A stretch of DNA of 37,931 bases from CAYRUP01 sp964578975 (GTDB lineage Bacteria > Pseudomonadota > Gammaproteobacteria > DSM-16500): contig CAZOFA010000013.1 in the NCBI GenBank assembly GCA_964578975.1, positions 1-37,931 of the forward strand, in the 5' to 3' direction. A program made the translations under genes and the position numbers. The number at the start of each line of letters is the position of its first letter. Position 1 is the first letter of the stretch. The notes under the pieces are model-generated. The model was not told where the DNA came from, searched no databases, and saw nothing but the letters and a program-made list of their open reading frames with translations. Shown here piece by piece: positions 8,539 to 15,852 of the stretch.

Positions 8539-9462
8539 TTATTTTTCTTTTTTTGTTTTATTTGAACCGAGTTGTGTCCCATGAAAGTAATTAAAAAACT
8601 GTCCTTCTGGTTTTAATACCAAAATATCGGTTTTGTGCGCAAAACTATTTTCATACGCTTGCAAACTTCGATAAAAAGCATAAAAACTCGGATCAGCACC
8701 GTACGCACTTGCATACAGTTGCGCTGCATCTGCATCGCCTTTCGCACGCGTCGCCGCGCCTTGCATCAGCGCTTGCGCTTTAATCACGGTGACGCGTTGA
8801 TCCGCGAGTGCTTTAATTTCTTCTGATTTTTCGATACCTTCCGCACGTTTTGCTTCCGCAAATTGTTTGCGCTCTGTCTCCATGCGTTTAAACACAGAGT
8901 CCATCACATCTTTCGGCAAGGTAATTTGTTGAATGCGCACATCGATGACATTAATGCCTTGATCTTTGCCGACGTTATCGGCTTGATCACGAATGACATT
9001 CATCATGCTGGCGCGATCCAGTGAAATCGCTTGATCACTTGTGCGTTTGCCGTATTCAGCGCGCACGATGTCATTTAAACGTTGTTCCAATAACGTTTCC
9101 GCCAAACCGACACTGCCACCGGTGCTCGTGTAAAACTTCACTAAGTTACTGATGTGCCATTTCGCAAAATATTCGACGACCAAATACGTTTGTTCTTTTG
9201 TCACAACGGTTAATGGTTTAGAGGCAGAAGTGGCTAATTCCTGTATGCGCATATCAAAAATTCGCACGCTATCTAAAAATGGAATTTTGCAGTGAATGCC
9301 TGGGCCTAATACATTGAATTGATCCTTGTTCGTATTCCCCACAATTTTTCCCAAGCGTAGCACTAATGCGCCTTCACCTTCATTCACCGTGAAAAGGCTT
9401 AACATGCCAACTAATAACAGCAAAAATACAATCAACGTTGTGATAATTTTAGTTGGAGTCAT
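8539..9462 (-). CDS. hflC: HflC, SPFH-family modulator of FtsH
   Basis: Partner of HflK in the large inner-membrane HflKC assembly that surrounds and regulates the FtsH protease. The 307-residue protein has one N-terminal transmembrane segment (about residues 5-25) followed by the periplasmic SPFH/band-7 domain with the VNEGEGALVLRLGK opening and a long EKSEEIKALADQ helix. The start at 9462 is chosen because GGAG lies 8 bases upstream; longer in-frame readings up to 9537 lie inside hflK. It overlaps the end of hflK by 14 bases. Confidence 0.95.
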   Translation of the reverse strand: MTPTKIITTLIVFLLLLVGMLSLFTVNEGEGALVLRLGKIVGNTNKDQFNVLGPGIHCKIPFLDSVRIFDMRIQELATSASKPLTVVTKEQTYLVVEYFAKWHISNLVKFYTSTGGSVGLAETLLEQRLNDIVRAEYGKRTSDQAISLDRASMMNVIRDQADNVGKDQGINVIDVRIQQITLPKDVMDSVFKRMETERKQFAEAKRAEGIEKSEEIKALADQRVTVIKAQALMQGAATRAKGDADAAQLYASAYGADPSFYAFYRSLQAYENSFAHKTDILVLKPEGQFFNYFHGTQLGSNKTKKEK

Positions 9463-10657
9463 TTTTTGTTTCTCCATCGTTGTTGACTTGATTGCCACTT
9501 GCCGGCAATGTCGGTTTTTTTGACGTATTTTCTGCAATTTCTTGTTTTAATATTTTATCCAACGGTAAATACATCAAATTATTTCCCGCATTCACATCCA
9601 CCAAGATTTTAGTGGTTTTTTCTAACACGCCTTGCATGGTATCTAAATACAATCGTGTGCGTGTCACTTCAGGAGAATTTAAATACGCTTTGTAGAGTGC
9701 CTGATAGCGTGCAACATTCGCTTGTGCTGTCAACACCACTTGTTGTTGATAGCCGGTTGCATCTGCCAACGTACGCGCTGCAGCACCTTGTGCTAACGGA
9801 ACGACTTTACTCGCATACGCTTGTGCTTGTTGAATGTAAGTTGAGCGATCTTGATCGGCGCGATTCACATCATTAAACGCTGCACGCACTTGATCAGGCG
9901 CTTGTGCTTTACGCAATGTCACCGCCACCACATCTAAACCCACATTATAACTTTGCAAGACTTGTTTACTGCGCTCAGCGACACCCCCACTTAACCATTC
10001 ACGTCCCGTTGTTAACACTTCATCGAGTTTCATTTTGCCAATCACATCGGATAATGCACTGGAAGTGACTTGCTGAATGGTATCGTCTGGGTTAATGGTA
10101 TTGAAAAGATACGCGCGCGGATCACTAATCCGATATTGCACATTTAATTCAACGTTCACTAAATTTTTTGATTGATCAGAAGACCCCACCGGTTTTTTAG
10201 AGGTGTCGAGCAATTGATTTCCTGGCAAATCATTTTGATCCGATGATTTTGTGAGAAAATCTCCCTGCAAAGAAAATGTATGAATTTTTTGTACGTCGAT
10301 TAAATATTTGCTGTCGATGAAACGCGCATACCAATGCAAGCCGGGTTGCATAATGGTTTGAAATTTTCCCAAGCGCAGAATGACAGCTTGCTCTGCTGGA
10401 TTGACGATAAAAAATCCTGACAAAAACCAGAGCACGAGCGCGACGACAATAATAATGACGAGTGTGTAATGCAATTCTTTTTCGTGCGAAGGTCGGCTCG
10501 GCGGATTCATTTCATTTTTTTTACCCGAGATGAACCCGCGTAATTTACGAACGAAGTCAGTCAGCAACTTATCAAGATCAGGGGGATTTTGATCACGCTT
10601 CTTTCCACCCCAAGGATCTTGATCTTGGTTATTTTTACCGGGTTCATTCCACGGCAT
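9449..10657 (-). CDS. hflK: HflK, SPFH-family modulator of FtsH
   Basis: A 402-residue membrane protein that forms the HflKC complex with the adjacent hflC product. It has the Pro/Asn/Gly-rich N-terminal cytoplasmic tail (MPWNEPG...PWGG) typical of HflK, a transmembrane segment at about residues 65-85, and then an SPFH domain beginning NPAEQAVILRLGKF. The C-terminal 35 residues are Asn/Lys-rich and probably disordered. GGAG is 9 bases upstream of the ATG. It lies 68 bases downstream of hflX in the same operon. Confidence 0.96.
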   Translation of the reverse strand: MPWNEPGKNNQDQDPWGGKKRDQNPPDLDKLLTDFVRKLRGFISGKKNEMNPPSRPSHEKELHYTLVIIIVVALVLWFLSGFFIVNPAEQAVILRLGKFQTIMQPGLHWYARFIDSKYLIDVQKIHTFSLQGDFLTKSSDQNDLPGNQLLDTSKKPVGSSDQSKNLVNVELNVQYRISDPRAYLFNTINPDDTIQQVTSSALSDVIGKMKLDEVLTTGREWLSGGVAERSKQVLQSYNVGLDVVAVTLRKAQAPDQVRAAFNDVNRADQDRSTYIQQAQAYASKVVPLAQGAAARTLADATGYQQQVVLTAQANVARYQALYKAYLNSPEVTRTRLYLDTMQGVLEKTTKILVDVNAGNNLMYLPLDKILKQEIAENTSKKPTLPASGNQVNNDGETKNDSN

Positions 10658-10725
10658 ACATTTTTACTCCACTCAAATTGGGTATAGGCGAATTCTAGAG
10701 ATCCAGCCACCGATACGCAACATAT

Positions 10726-11982
10726 CTATGCTTTCATGATTCGTTGCCATTCTTTTTTTGGCATGCGTACTTTAATGTGACAATGACCATTTTCATCCAT
10801 TTTTTCAGAGACAACGACGGCTAAACGGTATAATTCAGCACGTAATTTTCCATCCATGGGGCTGAGATCCAAGGTTTGTTGGATCACGTCGGTTGCCAAT
10901 GCATCGGCGAGTGCTTGACGTAATTCATCCAAATGAAATCCTGTTTGTGCGGATACCCGGATGCGCTTCACATATTCAACGTTATTCGATTCGAAGTGCA
11001 ACGACGCATCCCCACATAAATCCATTTTGTTATAGACCAACATTTGCGGAACGCCTGCCGCACCAATTGTGGTCAATACTTCTTGTACTTGCGTGATATT
11101 TAAAAGTTTATTGACATCATTTGCATCGACCACATGCAACAATAAATCCGCGCGACTAACTTCTTCAAGTGTCGCATGAAAAGCATCAATCAGTTCATGC
11201 GGTAAATGTCGAATAAATCCCACGGTATCCGCTAAAATAACCGGGCCAATTTCAGCCAACTCCATGCGACGTAATGTTGGATCAAGTGTGGCAAATAATC
11301 GATTGGCCACATACACATCACCGCCGGTTAAACGATTAAACAAGGTTGATTTCCCAGCATTGGTATAACCCACTAATGCAACCGTTGGAATCGCAGCACG
11401 CTGACGCGCACGTCGGCTTTGTTCGCGTTGTTGACGAACACGGATCAATCGTTTGGTGATGAATTGAATACGGGTACGAATTAAACGACGATCTGTTTCC
11501 AACTGGGTTTCACCCGGTCCGCGCAATCCAATCCCACCGCGTTGTCTTTCAAGGTGAGTCCAACCACGCACTAAACGGGTCGCTAAATGTTTTAATAAAG
11601 CGAGTTCAACCTGTAATTTTCCTTCAAAACTTCGCGCACGCTGAGCAAAAATATCTAAGATTAATCCGGTGCGATCGATGACACGACACTGAAAGAGACG
11701 CTCAAGATTACGTTCTTGAGCCGGTGAGAGAGCATGATTGAAAATCACTAAATCCGCGTGATGTGTTTGAACACTGACACGAACTTCTTCCGCTTTTCCT
11801 GTCCCAATAAAATATTTCGACTCAGGGGCTTGACGCGCACCTGTCACAATCGCAACACATTCTGCTCCCGCAGAGATTGCAAGCTCCTTAAATTCATTTA
11901 AGTCTTCTTGCATTCTGTCTGCGGGAAAATTGATGTGAACAAGTATGGCACGTTCACCGCCTTCTGGGCGGTCAATCAACAT
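10726..11982 (-). CDS. hflX: GTPase HflX, ribosome-associated
   Basis: A 418-residue HflX/Obg-type GTPase that in other bacteria splits stalled 70S ribosomes, for example after heat stress. The N-terminal HflX domain includes FIGTGKAEEV (58-67) and the GPGETQLETDRR linker (155-166). The G domain has G1 GYTNAGKST at 205-213, G3 DTVGF at 252-256 and G4 NKMD at 318-321. GAGG is 5 bases upstream of the start, which lies 8 bases after the hfq stop. Confidence 0.96.
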   Translation of the reverse strand: MLIDRPEGGERAILVHINFPADRMQEDLNEFKELAISAGAECVAIVTGARQAPESKYFIGTGKAEEVRVSVQTHHADLVIFNHALSPAQERNLERLFQCRVIDRTGLILDIFAQRARSFEGKLQVELALLKHLATRLVRGWTHLERQRGGIGLRGPGETQLETDRRLIRTRIQFITKRLIRVRQQREQSRRARQRAAIPTVALVGYTNAGKSTLFNRLTGGDVYVANRLFATLDPTLRRMELAEIGPVILADTVGFIRHLPHELIDAFHATLEEVSRADLLLHVVDANDVNKLLNITQVQEVLTTIGAAGVPQMLVYNKMDLCGDASLHFESNNVEYVKRIRVSAQTGFHLDELRQALADALATDVIQQTLDLSPMDGKLRAELYRLAVVVSEKMDENGHCHIKVRMPKKEWQRIMKA

Positions 11983-11990
11983 GAAATCCT

Positions 11991-12281
11991 CTATTCTTTT
12001 TCAGTCGAAGGCTGGCTGTTACTACCGCCGTTATTGTTGTTGGCACCCGCGGTATTACTATAATCCATGGGCGACGAAACATTTCGCGCAGGTACAACGG
12101 TCGATATTGCGTGCTTATAAACCATTTGACTGACCGTATTTTTCAGCAGGACGACAAATTGATCAAATGATTCAATCAGTCCCTGAAGTTTTATTCCATT
12201 GACGAGATAAATTGAAACAGGAACCTTTTCTTTTCTTAGTGTATTTAAAAAAGGATCTTGTAATGATGGCCCTTTTGTCAT
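11991..12281 (-). CDS. hfq: RNA chaperone Hfq
   Basis: Hexameric Sm-like RNA chaperone that pairs small RNAs with messages. The 96 residues start MTKGPSLQDPFLN, nearly identical in pattern to E. coli Hfq, with the Sm1 motif VNGIKLQGLIESFDQF and the Sm2 motif YKHAIST. The C-terminal 30 residues are Asn/Gly/Ser-rich and disordered. The start at 12281 has GGAG 9 bases upstream; an in-frame ATG at 12296 adds five residues. It leads the hfq-hflX-hflKC operon. miaA, its usual upstream neighbour, is about 10 kb away in this genome. Confidence 0.97.
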   Translation of the reverse strand: MTKGPSLQDPFLNTLRKEKVPVSIYLVNGIKLQGLIESFDQFVVLLKNTVSQMVYKHAISTVVPARNVSSPMDYSNTAGANNNNGGSNSQPSTEKE

Positions 12282-12583
12282 GCTGTTATTCTCCATATTC
12301 TCAACCAGAAATTGCGTATAAAATACATCGTTACAAATCAGAGCGTTGAGGATACTCTAATATGCCTCACGCAAGCAAGAAGTTATAACCGAAACCCACT
12401 ATAACTCTCATTTTTGCTATAATACGACCCTTGAATAACATGATAAAATTTGGTTAAATGTGGTTTTACTGACAAATTCAATAAACGAAATCCTACCCAT
12501 GATTTCGTTTCGTGTCATTTGCCTAAGATTTGAATTTTCTTTACTATACCGCATAAAATTATTAATGCTTTTTGTCGATTATT
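12282..12583. other. 302-base intergenic region between hfq and the zinc-ribbon gene
   Basis: No ORF of note. It holds an extended -10 promoter TGCTATAAT at 12415-12423 pointing right, and a 10-bp inverted repeat AAACGAAATC/GATTTCGTTT (12483-12492, 12501-12510) in what would be the leader of the right-hand gene. On the minus strand, TTGCTT...TATCCT about 55-85 bases before hfq is a possible but weak hfq promoter. The hairpin has no T-run after it on the plus strand, so it is not clearly a terminator. Confidence 0.5.
12415..12423 (+). promoter_or_regulatory. Extended -10 promoter element
   Basis: TGCTATAAT matches the extended -10 consensus exactly. No good -35 is visible, which is acceptable for this promoter class. 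Transcription would start near 12430 and give a leader of about 155 bases, containing the 12483-12510 hairpin, before the zinc-ribbon/coiled-coil gene. Confidence 0.55.
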
Positions 12584-13411
12584 ATGAGCTCCACTTTAAT
12601 TATGTCTAAAAATAATCTTACTCGCGTGTGCCCCTCTTGCGGTCTAGAAAAGCCGTTATCGGCTTTTTTGCAAATTACCGGCAGACAAGGCACCACTTAC
12701 GGCACGCTTTGTGCAAGTTGCCGCAGTATGGGTATGAAAGAAAAAGCAAGCGCAACGCCTGATGATGAACGAACTGGCACTTCTTCTGGCATGCGCATTG
12801 GCGCCAAAGAACGTCTTGAAATTGAAAAAAAACAAAAACTCGATCTGACCGAACGCCAACAACGCCAAGAAAAAGAAATAAAAAAACGCGAACAAATTCA
12901 AGTCAATGAACTTGATCGTCTTGAAGAAAAAGAAAAAATAGAAAGATTTCATCGCGAAACTTACATCGAAGAAAAGAAAAAACAAAGTTTTCTTAATTAT
13001 CAATCCAAACAAAACCCGATTCGCACGCAATCCGTACTGGGACAGAAAAAAGATGAGCTGCGCCAATTTAATCAGCAGAAAGAGTCAGACGAAAAACTAC
13101 AAAAAGTTGAAGCGCTTAAATTAGAAGATAAAGCCAAAGAAGAATTGAAAAAAACCACGCTCGATTTATCGGCCGGCGGACCGATTTTAACGCTCGCTGA
13201 TAACGTGGTCAGTCGTGATAATGAAATTTTCCGTCAATTTCAAGAGTGGTTAGGTGATAGTGCGCCGATTACCAAACCCGTTTCCAAACTGTATCGACAG
13301 AATTTAGCAATGTCAGCTAAACAAGTGCAAGATAAAAAGAGTCAGCAAGAAAAAATTACCAATGAAACGCCGGAAGAATTTGTTGAAAGAAATTGGGGGC
13401 GTAAGCCTTAA
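12584..13411 (+). CDS. Zinc-ribbon and coiled-coil protein of unknown function
   Basis: I do not recognise the family. The 275-residue product has two CxxC knuckles (C16, C19, C43, C46) forming a likely zinc ribbon. Next comes a highly charged Lys/Glu/Gln-rich region predicted as coiled coil (about residues 75-135 and 150-192), and then a more conserved-looking C-terminal part ending ETPEEFVERNWGRKP. There is no signal peptide or membrane segment. The start is uncertain: ATGs at 12584 and 12602 both lack a clear ribosome-binding site. It converges on the IcmQ-like gene with 32 bases between the stops. A structural, scaffold or effector role is possible; none is shown by the sequence. Confidence 0.75.
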   Translation: MSSTLIMSKNNLTRVCPSCGLEKPLSAFLQITGRQGTTYGTLCASCRSMGMKEKASATPDDERTGTSSGMRIGAKERLEIEKKQKLDLTERQQRQEKEIKKREQIQVNELDRLEEKEKIERFHRETYIEEKKKQSFLNYQSKQNPIRTQSVLGQKKDELRQFNQQKESDEKLQKVEALKLEDKAKEELKKTTLDLSAGGPILTLADNVVSRDNEIFRQFQEWLGDSAPITKPVSKLYRQNLAMSAKQVQDKKSQQEKITNETPEEFVERNWGRKP

Positions 13412-13443
13412 TATCGTTTCTCTCAGGGTTATTTCTCGTGTTG

Positions 13444-14079
13444 TTACTCTTTTTTAACAAACTCACCTTGCGACGTCACGTTATAATTCTGTCCATTATG
13501 CGAAAACAACACCAGATTTTCAAAACGTAGAGAACCTTCGCGCACCTTAATCACGGGATTACCTATGTTATCTTTGATGGCTGACTCTGCTGTTGAAATA
13601 ATGTCTTCTGGTTTTACCCGAACAACGAGATAACCATGTTGTTGTTTATTGCTTTTTCCTTTGATAAGAGAATCAACGAAATTTTTTTCAGTATAGATTG
13701 GGCGATTCACGCTGTATTCATAAAAAACTTTAGGCGTGAGCATGGGACTCCAACTGCGTAATAAAGTTCCCTGTGCATTGTAAAGATAAACATAAACTAA
13801 CACTTGATTCGTGTTGTCTTCAGCTGTGGCCGACTGTATTTTGACTTGTTGTGCATTTTTTTGTGATTCAATATGCGTTAATAACCCTTGCAATCGATCA
13901 TGCACGAAACGAAATTTTTCGCCGACAGAATATTTTTCTCGCAAATCTTGATCATGTTGAATCATTTCTTGAATCAACTGAATTAATTTCTCGTATTGTT
14001 CTAATTCATCATCCATTGGCATTGTTAACACGGCTAAATTAAGTTCCCCTATTTTATGCGGGATGGATGCGATAGTCAC
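13444..14079 (-). CDS. icmQ: IcmQ-like type IVB (Dot/Icm) secretion protein
   Basis: The 211-residue protein has a helical N-terminal part (about 22-72) and an alpha/beta C-terminal domain (about 91-211). The C-terminal part follows the pattern I associate with IcmQ: VLVYVYLYNAQGTLLRSW (93-110), RPIY at 126-129, the K-x-NK-x-x-x-GY segment at about 142-150, and FENLVLFSHNGQNY near 187-199. In Legionella and Coxiella, IcmQ binds membranes and NAD and is kept in check by IcmR or a variable functional homologue encoded directly upstream. Here a 73-residue helical protein sits directly upstream with an ATGA overlap, which fits. Unusually, no icmP or other icm gene follows. The assignment rests on remembered motifs and gene arrangement, not on an alignment. 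An ATG at residue 20 or 22 could also be the start. Confidence 0.55.
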   Translation of the reverse strand: MTIASIPHKIGELNLAVLTMPMDDELEQYEKLIQLIQEMIQHDQDLREKYSVGEKFRFVHDRLQGLLTHIESQKNAQQVKIQSATAEDNTNQVLVYVYLYNAQGTLLRSWSPMLTPKVFYEYSVNRPIYTEKNFVDSLIKGKSNKQQHGYLVVRVKPEDIISTAESAIKDNIGNPVIKVREGSLRFENLVLFSHNGQNYNVTSQGEFVKKE

Positions 14080-14297
14080 ACATTTCTTTTTGAAGAATCC
14101 AGTAATAATTGCTCTTCAAGTGCTTTACTGAATTTATTGATATGCAACGACATTTCAAGTAAATATTGCACCGATTTGGAAGGACCTCCCACCTGAGAGG
14201 GTGCCGCATTTTGCAAACCCATCGCTAACCCATACGCCTGATTTGCGATTTCATGCAGTGTATTTTTCAAAGCATTGACATCTGAAAATACTGACAT
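14076..14297 (-). CDS. Small helical protein, candidate IcmR functional homologue (FIR)
   Basis: Seventy-three residues, predicted mostly as two amphipathic helices (about 5-28 and 40-68) joined by a Pro/Gly/Ser-rich link, with no membrane segment. AGGTGA lies about 10 bases before the ATG. The stop overlaps the start of the IcmQ-like gene as ATGA, so the two are probably translationally coupled. FIR proteins in Legionellales are small, helical, extremely variable in sequence and always encoded just upstream of icmQ; this ORF meets the positional and structural criteria, but sequence similarity cannot be judged here. If the neighbour is not IcmQ this is simply a coupled small protein of unknown function. 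Confidence 0.55.
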   Translation of the reverse strand: MSVFSDVNALKNTLHEIANQAYGLAMGLQNAAPSQVGGPSKSVQYLLEMSLHINKFSKALEEQLLLDSSKRNV

Positions 14298-14340
14298 ATT
14301 TTAAATATCACCTCGTTTATTTTAATTTTCTCACTCTCTA

Positions 14341-14802
14341 TTAGGATAGCATAGGGAAGCCTTGTTGTCTTAACGCTTCATAGAGAATAATTGCAACTGC
14401 ATTGGATAAATTTAGGCTGCGCGAGTTGGCCGCCATGGGAATTCGAATTAATTGATTCGGCGGGAAAAGTTTTAATATATCCGCAGGCAACCCACGGGTT
14501 TCTGGGCCAAATAATAAAACGTCATCCGGCGTATAGTGAATGTTTGTGTAAGCGCACGTGCCCTTCGTCGTACACGCGAACACACGTTTTGACTGAATAA
14601 ACGCGGTAAATTTTTCATACGTTTGATGATGATGAATCGCGGTCCAAGCATGATAATCTAAACCCGCACGCTTCAGTTGCTTGTCATCCGGTGCAAATCC
14701 TAAGGGATGAATCAGATGGAGTTTTGCGCCAGTGTTGGCGCATAACCGTATAATGTTTCCAGTGTTCGGCGGAATTTCAGGTTCGTATAACGCAATGTGC
14801 AT
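14341..14802 (-). CDS. trmL: tRNA (cytidine/uridine-34-2'-O)-methyltransferase TrmL
   Basis: SPOUT-class methyltransferase that modifies the wobble base of tRNA-Leu isoacceptors with S-adenosylmethionine. The 153 residues (E. coli TrmL 157) show the N-terminal ALYEPEIPPNTGNIIRLC, the knot motifs LFGPETRGLP and IPMAANSRSLNLSNAVAI. The start overlaps the mlaA stop as TAATG, so translation is coupled to mlaA. Confidence 0.95.
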   Translation of the reverse strand: MHIALYEPEIPPNTGNIIRLCANTGAKLHLIHPLGFAPDDKQLKRAGLDYHAWTAIHHHQTYEKFTAFIQSKRVFACTTKGTCAYTNIHYTPDDVLLFGPETRGLPADILKLFPPNQLIRIPMAANSRSLNLSNAVAIILYEALRQQGFPMLS

Positions 14803-15740
14803 TATTCATGATCTGCTTGATCTGCTTGCTGTTTATTTTTTTCGATATACGGATCAGCAAGCTCGCGGTTACGCTGAATGAGATACGCACGACGTTGCAT
14901 ATACGCATCACGCACAAACACATATTTATCAATCGCTGCTTGCTGCATGACATTTTCGAAACTCAATAAATCCGCACGACGCGACACCACACCCAAACCA
15001 TATAATGCGTAACGATCTGCCACAGGATAAATGTGCGGATAAATCGAGAATACGTAGTAATCAACCGGCAAACCAATTGCATCGCGTGGTGTACTCGGAC
15101 CGAAAAATGGCAAGACAAGATAATCAGAATTTTTATATCCCCAACGCGCCAGTGTCAAACCAAAATCTTCTTTGTTCGGATCAAGACCAATGTCAGACGC
15201 CACATCAAAGAAACCTAAAATACCGACCGTGGAATTAATCAATAAACGCCAGGCATCGTTTGCGGTTTGATAGATATTCAATTGCAATACATCATTCGCC
15301 ACCGTGGGAATGGTATCGATATTGGCAAAAAAATTGGTGATCCCTTTCACCACGGGTTTTGGCAGAACCGTGTTATAAAAAGTTGCGACGGGTTTTAAGA
15401 TGGCATGATCTAAAAAGTCATTGAAATTATACATGACTCGATTAAATGGTTGATACGGATCTCTTTGTGATTCGATGGGAGGAGCGTTCTCATCAACAGG
15501 AACATTATCGTTTGCAGCTTTATCTGTTGCAGCTTTATCTGTTGCAGCTTTATCTGTTGCAGCTTTATCAGTTACAGCTTTATCAGTTGCAACTTTATCG
15601 GTAGAAACCTGATCTTGAGCGACCGTCGCCACATTATCCGCAGCAACTTTATCTGCAGCAAACACATTGCCCGCAACACTTAAGAGAATAATATGGATGC
15701 CAAGTTTTAAAATTATTTTTCTGTATCGCTTATCGCTCAT
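14802..15740 (-). CDS. mlaA: MlaA/VacJ outer-membrane lipid-asymmetry protein, without a lipobox
   Basis: Component of the Mla system that removes misplaced phospholipids from the outer leaflet of the outer membrane. The MlaA domain spans about residues 90-290, with DPYQPFNRVMYNFND, NSTVGILGFFDVASDIGL, ARWGY and LPFFGPSTPRDAIG. The signal peptide ends in GNVFA|ADK with no cysteine, so it is predicted to be released by signal peptidase I rather than lipidated, unlike the E. coli protein. Between signal peptide and domain lies a low-complexity tail of repeated ATDKA units. The ATG at 15740 is chosen over an upstream in-frame TTG at 15761. The other mla genes are not in the window. Confidence 0.93.
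   Translation of the reverse strand: MSDKRYRKIILKLGIHIILLSVAGNVFAADKVAADNVATVAQDQVSTDKVATDKAVTDKAATDKAATDKAATDKAANDNVPVDENAPPIESQRDPYQPFNRVMYNFNDFLDHAILKPVATFYNTVLPKPVVKGITNFFANIDTIPTVANDVLQLNIYQTANDAWRLLINSTVGILGFFDVASDIGLDPNKEDFGLTLARWGYKNSDYLVLPFFGPSTPRDAIGLPVDYYVFSIYPHIYPVADRYALYGLGVVSRRADLLSFENVMQQAAIDKYVFVRDAYMQRRAYLIQRNRELADPYIEKNKQQADQADHE
15511..15600. repeat. 15-base tandem repeat inside mlaA
   Basis: Six in-frame 15-base units close to GTTGCAGCTTTATCT (15511-15525, 15526-15540, 15541-15555, 15556-15570, 15571-15585, 15586-15600), of which the first four differ by at most two bases. They encode repeated ATDKA-type pentapeptides in the linker of MlaA. A further degenerate unit follows at 15601. 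Copy number could change by replication slippage without breaking the frame. Confidence 0.9.
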
Positions 15741-15770
15741 ATTTCGTACCGTACCTATCAATTACTTGCT

Positions 15771-15799
15771 AGTGTAGCTTCCTAACCGCCTAAAGCCAA
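15771..15799 (-). promoter_or_regulatory. Possible promoter of mlaA-trmL
   Basis: On the minus strand, TTGGCT (15799-15794), a 17-base spacer and TACACT (15776-15771), with the predicted start about 25 bases before the mlaA ATG. Reasonable but not perfect hexamers. Confidence 0.45.
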
Positions 15800-15852
15800 T
15801 GAGATTTAGCCATATTTGGTATACACTACGCAATTTTTATGGGGTCAAAATC

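Noticed and set aside
12656..13066. Phe-rich 136-residue minus-strand frame inside the zinc-ribbon gene
   Set aside because: It is the antisense reading of the Lys/Glu-rich coiled coil; the Phe runs are the complement of Lys/Glu codons and there is no ribosome-binding site.
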